NCBI GenBank assembly: GCA_964036195.1
Contig: OZ038450.1
Coordinates: forward strand, 27,964,794 to 28,028,793
Length of the DNA stretch: 64,000 nucleotides
DNA from: Sphaerolaimus hirsutus
Lineage: Eukaryota > Nematoda > Chromadorea > Monhysterida > Sphaerolaimidae
Direction of reading: 5' to 3'
The notes below the pieces were generated by a model, which saw only the letters and a list, made by a program, of their open reading frames with translations, made no database searches and had not been told where the DNA came from. Positions 10,308 to 20,900 of this stretch are shown piece by piece (the stretch's first letter is position 1; the number at the start of each line of letters is the position of its first letter). Made by a program: the position numbers and the translations under genes.

Positions 10308-13291
10308 GATATCATTGCAAGTTTATGTTCAATTGGCTTTTTACACTGTTGGCACCATGGGATTGTCAAATTCTAGTGTAGGCTACTTGAATTACCCCAC
10401 ACAAGTGATTTTCAAATCTTGCAAACTTATACCCGTGTTGATTGGTGGCATATTGATACAGGGTTTGTGGGGGATTTACTTTTTTGTTTTCGACAGAAAA
10501 CTTTGGGCTTATACGGTGCCACCAGGTGCCAATCCCAGGCCCTGTAAAGTGTAAAGTAAGCTGTCATGTAAAATGTCACGCAAAGTGTCAATTGCCATGG
10601 CAAATGTAAAGTGTCAATTGTGATGCAAAGTTCAGTAATAAAATTCTTTCTTTTTTGTTTGTTTTGATTGACATTTGGTACTTTACAGCAGGGGTCTCCA
10701 AGATTTTGGCCCTCGCGGGGGCTGGATAGGTAGCAAATCGCTCCTCCGGAGGGATAGATATTTAGCTGAAAAAATTTTATGGGGGGGGGGCTCGCGGGGG
10801 CAAAATATATAGGCTTTTTCAGTGCATAGAAGGCCGAAAGGGGAAAAAATCGCTATCAATCTGTTAAAAGTGGCCAAAAGTAGGTTTCAAATGGCTAAAA
10901 ACAGGCATATAACCATACATATAGCCGGAGAGCATGATTTTGAAGGTGAAAAACTATAAAAAGGAGCGAAAATTGGTGATTTTGAGCGAAAGTTGGTGAT
11001 TTTGAGCGAAAATTGGGGTAAATTTCGTAAAAACCACTCCAGATAGATAGATAGCTGAGCGATTTGGGGGGGGGGTCTTTGGGGTAGTAGCCAAAAATTT
11101 TGCCTCGGGATAGATAGATAGCTGAGCGGCCTCCGGGATAGATAGATAGCTGGCGGATTTGGGGGGGGGGCAGCCCACCCCCCCCCCCGCCCCCCCCCCC
11201 TAGGAGACCCCTGCTTTACAAGGCCTGGGACTGCCCCCAGGGAATAGGGTTGAAAGGGATCGATTTTTAGGTATTGGTTTTGGGATCGGGATTGGGGTTG
11301 AGGGTTTCATTTTAAGAGCTGAAGCCGTAGCGTTTTAAGAGATCATTTGAATTTTTTCTTCAATACTTCTCCATTTCCTTCGCGCACACTTCCACTTTGA
11401 AACGTACAATTATTTTCAATCTAATCAAACACAAGCACCCCCAGCCACCTTTACACATTAGTGACCCACCACCCAACCGCAGGCAAGCGCTACGGTCCAC
11501 TGGACATCCTAGCGGTGGTCCTGATGAGCTCGGGCTTGATGTGGTTCACGCTGGTGGACAACGAGTTGGCGCCGAATTTCCAGCCCTGGGGCCTGGTGTC
11601 AATCTCAGAGCCTGTGAAATGCCCTGGAAAATGTAAAATGTCTTGCAAAGTGTCAAAAGTCGTGTGAAATGCACTGGAAAATGACAAACATATGTTTGCC
11701 ATTTTCCAGGGCATTTTACATGACTTTTGACACTTTACATGACGTTTGACATTTTACAGGGCATTTTACAGGCCCTGGGATTGCCCCGCGGCTCTCATTT
11801 GTGGCGCCCTGCTATTTGATGCGGTTATAGGCAATGTACAAGAGAAGCATATGAAAAGCAGTGGAGCTAGTAATGCGGAAGTTGTGAGTGGATGGGGAAC
11901 TGTGGATTTGAGGACCTGTGGGAATTTCGGTGAACAGTGCTTGCTTCGGTAATTTACCGCCATTTACCGGTATTTACAGCTGAATTTTGGTAATTTTATC
12001 TATGCAAAAATGGCGGTAAACAGTATGGTTACTTTCTATATCTATTGTTCACTGAATAACCTCTATGCAGTGACATCTACCCTCCAATGGAGGGGGGTGG
12101 AGTTAAGCGTGCTCCCCGCAAATCGCCCAGCTTTCTAGCGATCCAGGGTGATTTTTGAGAAATTTTGCCACACTTTTCACTCACAATCGCTAATTTTCAT
12201 ACTTCTTACCCATATTCGAAGGGGATTAGATATTCATCGAAAATCTGTTTTTTTCATGGATATCTTTCTTGGAAGAGTCGTTACTTTCATCTAATGCAAC
12301 TTAATAAAAAAATATAAACTTGCAGGTCTTCTTCTCGTATGGAATTGGCACCCTGTACATCCTTATATTGGTCATTTTTGATGGCGAATTACAGAAGTCT
12401 GTGCCAATATTTTTGGAGGTAGGTATTTGTTTTTACCGTGTTCCGTTGGTGTTCGGCGCCCTACAATCTAATTCAATCTGGACCGAGAAACCCCCCGTGC
12501 AGAACCCTCAATCCACACTGGGCAGGGTGTTTTCCTTCAGCGTGGCCGGCTACATGGGCGTCAACGTGGTGTTGACCCTGGTCCGACGTTTCGACGCCCT
12601 GGTGCCAGATCCAATTGGAATTTAAGGCGCCCTACAAGCTCTCAATTGTACGCGATTTCATGCGCTTACTCACCTGTCGGGCGCCTTATGGTGCGCCCTA
12701 CGTCCCAATTGAATTTGAGCCCTGGTTGCTGTGACGGTCACAACTATGAGGAAGGCTGTCACGATTGGCCTGAGCTTTTTCCTTTTCTCTAAGGCGTTTA
12801 ATGTGCAGTTGGTTCTTCTGGGGTGGATATTTTGGAGTTGACGCTCATCAAACTCTGGTGATTTGACTGTGCATGCGTAGTTCACGTTGGCAGCGTGCCA
12901 ACGAGTGTAACTACCGTAAAGTCACGAAAAAAGCGATTTTTCTAAACTCCTTAACGACGTTAACACAAACTTTTTGGTCACTTCACAAGAGTCGTACGCG
13001 TTGTTTGAGGTCTAAACATAAATGGGTAACTGCTTTTTATCTCACTTTCATATGTATTTAACATCATTTCTCTTTTTGCAACGAGTTGACTTAACGGAAA
13101 ATTCACAACAACAAAAAATCCATCAAATAATAATAATAATCAATTTTCTCCCTTAAAGGTACATCCTAGCGGGCCTAGTCGTACTGTTTGGAATCTACCT
13201 GAACGTGCATGCAAAGCACGCGGACAAAATCGCCACATTTTGGAACGCTGGTCCAAAAAAGCGTGTGAAATTTGCAGTGCAGACTGTGTGA
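10308..13291 (+). CDS. SLC35B3: PAPS (3'-phosphoadenylyl sulfate) transporter, SLC35B3/PAPST2 type, C-terminal two thirds
   Basis: Exons 10308-10462, 11483-11595, 11791-11883, 12326-12418, 12503-12601, 12725-12807 and 13159-13291 join in frame to about 255 residues. Conserved family blocks in order: TVGTMGLSNSSVGYLNYPTQ, VIFKSCKLIPVLIGGILIQG, KRYGPLDILAVVLMSSGLMW, FDAVIGNVQEKHM, FFSYGIGTLYIL, GRVFSFSVAGYMGVNVVLTL, AVTVTTMRKAVTIGLSFFLF, and a last helix YILAGLVVLFGIYLNV. The protein is a Golgi nucleotide-sulfate antiporter supplying PAPS to sulfotransferases. Five introns have GT-AG or plausible GT-AG ends. Two do not if the family reading frame is kept: 11596-11790 ends in CG and 12602-12724 ends in TG. 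Exons for the first two membrane helices were not found upstream, so the gene is incomplete or partly lost. Confidence 0.9.
10526..11237. mobile_element. Intron-forming palindromic element, interrupted copy
   Basis: Inside SLC35B3 intron 10463-11482. It starts GTGCCAATCCCAGGCCCTG and ends GGCCTGGGACTGCCCC, flanked by CAG on both sides (10523-10525 and 11238-11240), the family's 3-bp target duplication. Most of the middle has been replaced by a hAT-like element (10689-11213). Here the element is only part of an intron. Confidence 0.75.
10689..11213. mobile_element. hAT-like non-autonomous element, copy 1
   Basis: Inverted ends CAGGGGTCTCCAAGATTTTG and GGAGACCCCTG match the hAT terminal consensus CAGGGGTCNNCAA. 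It is flanked by the 8-bp duplication CTTTACAG / CTTTACAA (10681-10688, 11214-11221), as expected for hAT. The interior has GATAGATAGATAGCTG tandem units and long G/C runs; no transposase. It is nested in the palindromic element 10526-11237. Confidence 0.85.
11596..11790 (+). mobile_element. Whole-intron palindromic element in SLC35B3
   Basis: The intron is the element. It starts GTGTCAATCTCAG, runs into AAATGCCCTGGAAAATG units, turns at a palindromic centre (CAAACATATGTTTG) and returns to CTGGGATTGCCCC plus GCG. Keeping the protein frame (FQPWGL then ALICGALLFDAVIGN) needs the intron to end in GCG, so the acceptor dinucleotide is CG. The AG at TTTTACAG, 19 nt upstream, would shift the frame. 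An in-frame TGA inside rules out retention as coding sequence. Confidence 0.75.
12602..12724 (+). other. Intron bounded by a GCCCTGGT direct repeat
   Basis: The exon text GCCCTGGT occurs on both sides (12596-12603 and 12719-12726), as if an insertion duplicated 8 bp. Frame continuity (RRFDALVAVTV) requires removal of 123 bp with GT at the start and TG at the end, or an equivalent shift within the repeat; no GT-AG choice keeps the frame. The interior has related phrases CCAATTGGAATTTAAGGCGC and CCAATTGAATTTGAG near the two ends. Confidence 0.6.
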
Positions 13292-13329
13292 ACAATGGTC
13301 GTTTGTCGGTGTTTGACATTGTTTTGATA

Positions 13330-13575
13330 TACCGTATTTCCTCGAAATACCCCCAGGGGGTTTATTTTTTCAGAGTTGAAAGTTTGAGAGAAAAATGTGA
13401 AAAATGCACCAATAACCACCATTTATAAGTTTTTACAGCCTTATATAAGGATGTAGATGGTATAAACGATGTTCTAACGTAACACAGTAAGTGTTTTGAA
13501 CGTCTGTTATGCATTTCCCGGACCACAAATACATAGTGCCGATTTTGAGGGGGGGTATTTCGAGGAAATATGGTA
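13330..13575. repeat. TACCGTATTTCCTCGAAATA element downstream of SLC35B3
   Basis: It has clean inverted ends, TACCGTATTTCCTCGAAATA at 13330 and GGTATTTCGAGGAAATATGG at about 13555-13574. It begins 39 bp after the SLC35B3 stop codon and may lie in the 3' UTR. Confidence 0.7.
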
Positions 13576-13750
13576 CCTACATTCCATTGATATACATTTG
13601 ATATACATTGATATATTTACATTCCATTTGATATACAGTGGAAGGCAGCGTACGATTGGCCAAATTTGATTGGGACGCTCCCTAGTTCGGGTGGTGGCCA
13701 CAACAATTTCTGTAAGACTAAAATTAGGCCCCAAATTCCCCGCTTAAGTA

Positions 13751-14834
13751 CAGGGTGCGGCAATTTAGACGCCCCCACTAGATTTCGAATAACTTGTCAC
13801 TGGGTGGTAGGGTTGGGGAACCGAACCGACCCGAACCGAACCGAGCACCGAGAACCGGAACCGAGCTTGAGAACCGAACCGGAACCGAGAACCGGCACTT
13901 ATACCCGGAACCGAAGTAAATACCCGAAAGAACCGAAATTTTGTAGGAATCTTAAAGTTTTTCAACAGCGTTTTTTCAACACCTACATCTAAGCCTTTAC
14001 ACAGCAGCTGAACATCTTGGTGCGTGTTCAGAATTGCAAAATTCATCTATTTGCAAAATGATTGCGCGGGAGCGTGTAATTTCACATATACTCCAGCGAC
14101 ATTACACCTTACAACGAAATCTACCATATCCCACCTGAATAAAAGAACCAACATAAAAAAATTTCATTATCTTTATCAAATTGCTTTGATAAATATGATG
14201 AAATTTTTATGTATGTTCATTTATTCAGATGGGATATGGTAGATTTCATTTTAAGGTGTAATGTCGTTGCAGTATACACATTATCACTGGTAGTAGTTTT
14301 CATTGGTTTTGTGACAGTTTTAACCGTAGTTGGCAAAAGTTATTTATGTTTGTACTCAAAATAATACGCGTACTCACTCGCGTACTACTTAAATACATTG
14401 ACGTTTCCTCCAGAAAAAAATACCAGTGCTCATTTACTGGTGTACTTTTTGAAAGTACGCGAGTGCAGAAAACGTATATGTTTGCTTTTACACTTTTTTA
14501 AATACCAGTATTATTATAACAACTCTGATTTCTGCATTCTACCATGAAATAATAAGCTGCGATATGTCCCTGTAGTATGAAATATCGAACCAATGTACTT
14601 ACACATGTAAACTTGGGTATTATATATTGTTTTTCTGTTGTTCAGCCGATTATTACTCGATACCCGGTTATTTTATTACCCGGGACCGAAATTTTGATCA
14701 TTTTAGAACCGAAAGAACTGAACCGGAACCGAGTTTAAGAACCGAACCGCGAACCGGAACCGAAAATTTTCAGGAACCGAGAACCGATAGCCGAACCGAA
14801 ATCGGTAACTTCCTGCAACTATTCCACCCCCTCA
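13751..14834. repeat. ACCGAACCGG tandem-repeat element with nested palindrome
   Basis: 13751-13806 is the broken end of a mariner-like element (TACAGGGTGCGGCAATTTAG, compare 15790). It is cut by a block starting TAGGGTTGGGGAACCGAACC, built of ACCGAACCGG and GAACCGAGAACC units at both edges (13812-13940 and 14690-14800). Within it, 14086-14277 is a near-perfect palindrome with ends TATACTCCAGCGACATTAC and GTAATGTCGTTGCAGTATA. Nothing here codes for a recognisable protein. Confidence 0.6.
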
Positions 14835-15789
14835 CAACAACTGACACAATCCCTACACCAAAATTTTGCTGAAGATCAAACCTGAAATATTTTTTTTGAA
14901 CAAAACATATATTGGAACTAATGTGTCTTACACAGCCCCAGGCTTATGATACAGCACATGGTGGCCAGGACATGCTTCCTAAGTGTCATGAGCAACATGT
15001 GGCTGGTCCTGCACCACATTGTTGCACGAAGATTGCATTTATGGCCATCAGTGGAAATACCACTGTTCAAAGACAGCATTTCTGTAAAAGCGTGACCAGC
15101 CTTTGCAGCATATGCATGCAAATCATTAAATGCTAGTGCCCATTGAATTCAGGCAACAATTATCTGTTAAACATATACCAGGGGACAACTGGAAATGTGT
15201 TCTGTATTTTGTGTAAATGGGCCAAACAGATGAAGAGGTCATTCCCAGAAAGTGTAAATTTGTGGTTTTTGCAATCACAATCAAAATGTTTGCACTTATA
15301 AAGTTCTTTATATGTTTGAATGTCATGAAGTGGCTGATATCTGCAATTTAGGATGGATTTTTGTGAGGCAGCAGCAGCGGGTAAAAATCACCCTGCAACC
15401 TATGTGCGGCTCTGAGCGAGCCCTTAGTGATTTTTTCCATCAAAAAACTGCCAGCACAAGCGTATCCAATGCTTGTGTTGGCAGCATGCCAAAAATGGCA
15501 GCGCCCTTTCCTGCAGCAATATTCTGTGTGGGATTCCAAAATTTTCCAATTATATTGGCCAGAAAAAATCGGAAAAAATATATAGAAGGCTGTTACAGCT
15601 AACCAGGGGGGTGCTGGGGGGTGCCGTTTGGGGACAATGTAAAGAAATGTTGGCCCCACATTCACACAAAATTTTAGCTAGATTGGGCTGATCATTTGCA
15701 CATGAGAATATTTCAAAAATTGATGTAGTCAATTTTCCATTTAAATTGTCCACCAGTTTATTTATGTCACCACCCAAATACCATATAAA
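14835..15789. other. Intergenic DNA, nothing recognised
   Basis: Small open frames exist on both strands but none resembles a known protein or has splice-site support. Confidence 0.4.
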
Positions 15790-16211
15790 TACAGGGTGCG
15801 GCAATTTAGACGGACGCTCTAGATATCGAATAACTAGTCATTGGATTGATGGATTAACGTCAAATTTTAGGTCAACATTAACAACTAAATAGGAAAGGAT
15901 CCCTGAAAATATGGGAGCGATAACTCACGAATGGGAGCTCCACTCGTTTTTAAGTTATTCACGCAAACACCTATAATTGTTGCTTTACTACCACCTCGTG
16001 GCAATACATTTCGGCAAAATTATGTAGTATGTAGTGCCAATTATGTGTTTGCATGAATAACTTAAGAACGGGTGGAGCTGATGCAGCCATATTTTCTGGG
16101 ATTCTTTCCTATTTTGTTGTCAATATTGACCTAAAATTTGACATTAATCCGACCACCCAGTGACGGGTTATCAGAGATCTAGAGCGTCCGTCTAAATTGC
16201 CGCACCCTGTA
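15790..16211. mobile_element. Mariner-like non-autonomous element
   Basis: TACAGGGTGCGGCAATTTAG at the left is mirrored by CTAAATTGCCGCACCCTGTA at the right. The inverted repeat extends roughly 150 bp inward with mismatches (for instance TGACCTAAAATTTGAC on both arms). TA at each edge fits the Tc1/mariner target. A broken relative lies at 13751. The 16212-16733 stretch that follows holds nothing I recognise. Confidence 0.75.
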
Positions 16212-16733
16212 CATGCTGTATTTGTTGCCGTGTGTCTATGAACATGTGTCAGAGCTTTTATAGCTTTACAGAAGTGCCATTTTAATCAGTACTGTGATAT
16301 TTTTGTGCCTTCATTGTGAATATGTGCAATCGCAGACTGCGTGAATAAAATATGATAAATATCACATGTCACACTATTTACTGACTAGCAAAACACTTGA
16401 CAAAGGTCGAATATCAGACTACTCAGACAACTAAAAATACATGAAGTGAGGAAATGACATTGAAAGCGTTGGTACCTATTTTTTTAAATACTATGCAGCG
16501 CATGCTTGAATCAACCCCGGAGTTTACCATTTGATGGCGCGGTTTTTATGGGGATGTTATTCGAGCGGCGACTTTCATAAAAACACTAAAATTTTGGACT
16601 TTCATGCTATTCACATAGCTATTGTGAGTATAGATCACTGAAAATATAAAGTATAAATGGACAAACACGAGAACAGACTCTCATCCCGACTACATTTCAA
16701 GTAGACAAGTGAAAGTAAGTTGATGGTAAGTGA

Positions 16734-17421
16734 TACCGCATTTACTCGAATAATACCCCCGGGGAACTGTTTTTTCGTAAGACATTTTTGAGGGGGGGGG
16801 GGGGGTATGATTTCATCAAAACTTCATCAACTCATTTAATGAAATATGCTTTATTCACAGCATAACATACCATTTTGGTCAAGGACGTAGCCAGGGGGGG
16901 CGGGGGGCGGCCGCCCCCCCCCCTTCCCGGGTCGGGTAAGAAAGTATGCCCGAAATAGCACTTTCGTAAAGCGATTTTGTTCGCAGTTCCGAATAATTTA
17001 GCGCGCAAGCACGCATTTCGGCACCGTACAGTATATTTTAGTCATACCTGCGGTTTAAAACCAAAAAAGCACACTCAAAATCTGCCCCCGTCGCTGTATA
17101 TGTAATTTATGTAAAATACATACAAGTACATCACCATTTGGCGCCAATGCAAACGCCAACGGCGCATTGGCGTAGCGCCTACGAATGGCGCTGGCGCCAA
17201 GGCGTCATTCTTTTACCACAGGGGTCAAATTTTAGGGGGGGGCGCCGCTCCCCCCCCCCCGTTCGCCGAGCTCCGTATACAATCCGCCGCCCCCCGCTCA
17301 AAAATCCTGGCTACGTCCCAGATTTTGGTCCATATTATGCACAAAAATATTATCATATAACGAGGGAATAATTATTCCCTCACTCGTCTAACAGCGGGGA
17401 ATTATTCGAATAAATACGGTC
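16734..17421. repeat. TACCGCATTTACTCGAATAA element with nested insertion
   Basis: Outer ends TACCGCATTTACTCGAATAA and TTATTCGAATAAATACGGT are inverted. Inside, 16882-17322 is another inverted-repeat element (GGACGTAGCCAGG / CCTGGCTACGTCC) flanked by ATTTTGGTC on both sides, a likely target duplication. The inner element carries GGCGCC-rich palindromes at 17140-17200. Confidence 0.7.
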
Positions 17422-17502
17422 ACTGTGTTTATCAAGACTTGCCACTTTCAAAATTTATTTTTACCTGCCTCCTTCCTGCATGAGTGAACCTAAATACATA
17501 AA

Positions 17503-17690
17503 TACACTAGTTGACGGTAGAAATTTCCAAAGCTGGTGAATTTGTTTTTAACACATTTGAGGTTTTCTTGTGGTAACCATTTTTGATAGCTTCTGTCAAC
17601 ATTAGTTGACGAACTCCTCAGGTCGGTTAGCTCGATGTGTTTAAAAAACGATTTACCAGCTTTGGAAATTTCAGCTGTCAACTAGTGTGC
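17503..17690. repeat. GTTGACA-family element, variant
   Basis: CACTAGTTGACGGTAGAAAT at the left mirrors AATTTCAGCTGTCAACTAGTG at the right, with an inner CCAAAGCTGGTGAATTTG / ACCAGCTTTGG pair. It lies downstream of the RCAN stop codon. Confidence 0.65.
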
Positions 17691-17967
17691 GTAACATAAT
17701 GTGTCTACGACACTAGTTTTCCACTGAAATTAGCTGATTTTCGAAACTCACACATCAGCTTTAAACTGGTCTAGGTTTACCGGAATGAGTCATTTTTATC
17801 TCGGCCACCAGAGTTACGGACACCTCACTCCGGTAAATTCAAAAGCTGATTTATAATTTTTCCACTTTTTGGAATTTATATCGCCATAATATCACACACG
17901 GAAGATAAATCAGTGAACTAGTGACCTGTGAAACAGCGATTATCCTCACAAAAAAAATGCAAAAAAA

Positions 17968-20900
17968 TCAATGAACCGCCTTTCTTGGCGGGCACGGTGT
18001 ATGCGGTATTTTGCCCTTCCCCGTCGGGCTGCCCTCTTCATCGGAATCGGGTACCCGCAACTTCTCATCCGGACTCGGGTACACCACGATGCCCGGCGTT
18101 TGATCAGTGGCCGCTTGCAATTCGGTTATCTGAGTTTTGGAGGCGGGTTTTGTGATTGTGAATTGTGATGTCTTTTTGGAGGGTTTAGGTTGAATTTTGG
18201 CGTGTTTTTGTATTTATTGCACACTGGCTCACTGCCGAAATTGTAAAAATTTAGTCAACTCAGTAATCGGCTTTGAATGCAAATTTTATTCTGCGTTCTT
18301 TCAGATCGGATATTGTAGATTTCAGTGATATGGCATCATTTGAAACATACGGTTTTCATGTCAAAATTCACGTCAGAGATAAAAAACTTTTTTGGGGTGC
18401 ACCGGCTCGCATAGGATGAAGTACAAAAATTCAACCAACCTTTTTCGTACTGATTCCAAATGTTGCCCTATTAAAACCCATTATGCTCACTGAACCTAAC
18501 CTGAATTTAAAGACACATTACGCTCCAAAAATGATATTTTTTCACACACAAGATGATATTTTGATGATCAGAAAATATATAAGCCCGGAGGGAGATGCCG
18601 CAACTGATTTCTATCTCTAACCACCCTCTCTAACCACTCTCTAAACACGCCCATTCTAACCACCTATAGCCCATCCCACCGAAATGGAAAAATGTCACTG
18701 CACACACTAGTTGACAACGACGCCGAATGTCAACTGGTCCCGACCCCAATTCAAATCTTGCTGGCGGGCCGACGAACGACGTTCAAATGCAGAAGTGTTG
18801 AAAGGAGGTGTTGCTAATGAAGCTGTGGCGTACAAAAAATATTGCCGAATGTGCAGCTTACAAGGCCGGTATATGTGTATACTCGTCAGCAAGCTTTGAA
18901 TTGGGATCGGGACCAGTTGACATTTCGTGTGGTTGTCAACTAGTGCGTGTAAACTAGGTCAAAGTCATCCCAAACCCAGCCCACGCACCGCATCGGGTCG
19001 GGCATAAGCAGCCAATCGGGCAACCAGTTCAAAAGCGGGTAAAGCGGCCGCTGAGCGGGTAAAATCGACCGGGGGGCATTCCCAGAGCCTGTAAAATGCC
19101 CGGTAGAATGTAAAATGACATGCAAAGTGCCAATAGTCATGTAAAATTCCCTGGAAAATGGCAAACGTACGTTTTACATGACTTTTGACACTTTGATTGA
19201 CATTTTACATTTTACAGGGCGTTTTACAGGGTCTGGGAATGGCACCGGGTGACTTTCCCTCTGTTGTTCCCACCCAACCGGCGGGGAAGCGGGGGGACTA
19301 ATTAAAAATTGTTTTTCCAACGCGGGAAGCTCTAAACGGCGGCCCCTGGATGGCATTTCGATCCCGAGATTGTCGTCGTCGGGCTGCGAGTTTTGGTTTT
19401 GGTTTAGGGGCGTTTTGGGACGGTTTTGACGTGAAGACAATGTATCAATGAAAATTGTTATACAAATATGAACAGTTTCATTCCAAAAGTGCATATATCC
19501 TCAGATTTAGATTTTTCAATTGGGCGGGAGACAAAGCGACATTTGTTTTGTAACCACGACTTCTGTCGTTCAGCAAATCTTTCATGATGCCATATTTTAA
19601 AAACCATCGAAAATTGGACCCTACAATCATTTGTGGGTTCAAACGGGGTTCCATATTTTGAATTGTCAAGATCCCAGTTATCATGATTTCATCCAAATAG
19701 ATGCTGGGATTTGCCAGCCCAAAGATAAATAAAAACGTACAAATAAAAATTTCGTGCGAGCAGCACCAAAATTCTGAATAAAATGATTGCTCGGCATACA
19801 TAAAAAATGGAGATCAATTGCAGGGGTTCCCTCCGCGTTTATATATTTTCCTATTATCAAAATATCCCTTAGTATTTGAAAAAATACCGTTTTACTGAGA
19901 AGAGCGTCTTTGATTTTGATGGCATTGGGATTTCATTTGAATGGTACATACCGTATTTCCGCGAAATATCCCCCTCAAAATGGACACTATAAATTTCTTT
20001 AAACCCCCCTCGAAATACCCCTCCCTCAAATTTAGTGTATAGAGAAAATAAAAGACAAAAGCTGTGGTTTGTGATCCGGGAAACGCAGAACACACGTTAA
20101 AAACAATGACCGTGTCATGTTAGAACAGGGTTTATACCGTCTACGTACTTATATTAGCCAATAGAGTCTTAAACATGGCGGTTTTTGTCGCACTTTTCGA
20201 CGTCTGTGCACGTTACAAACAACAATTTACTACTGGAATTTCAAAAACTTTCTGGCGAAATAATAAACCACCTCTAAATACCCCGCCCCCCTTAAAATTT
20301 CCACTCTGAAGAATAAACCCCGGGGGTAATTCGAGGAAATACGGTATTTACAAGTCTATGAGCTAAGCCAGGGTTCAAACGGAACTGGGTTTTCGGGATC
20401 GGAATCGGGAGCGACTGAACGATTCCGATATTATGTCCGAGATAGGGATTCCCCTAAACGAAGCCAAAAAACTTTCACTTTTTCAATTTTTACTTTTTCA
20501 ATCCACAAAAAGCTCCCACCAAACCTGCGCATAAAAGCATCTCATAGTGAAATCCCTGAAATTATAATTGTCCAATTTAATCCTGGCCGCGGTGGCGGCC
20601 TGGGGATTGTGAAATTTGACCCGGACCCGTCGAAAACTGCGAAAATACTCGCATACAACTGTGCCGGTGCCCTTGGCGAATAGTGCCTCGAAATCGCGCT
20701 GAAAATGGATTGTAAATAGTTTTATGTTATGTTTGTAAGCGAGCAGCTTGTAGATTTGCAAACATGACTGGGAAAACATGACTTGCACACTTAAAACTAT
20801 GTAAACGAGAGAATCAGGGGTTCAGTATAGGGGGTTGCGCACCCCACGGGTCTCCTAGGGGGGGGCTGGGGGGGGGCTGCCCCCCCCCCAAATCCGCCAG

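Noticed and set aside
11041..11170. CRISPR-like array from GATAGATAGATAGCTG repeats
   Set aside because: Short tandem units inside a hAT-like element in animal DNA, without spacers of constant length.
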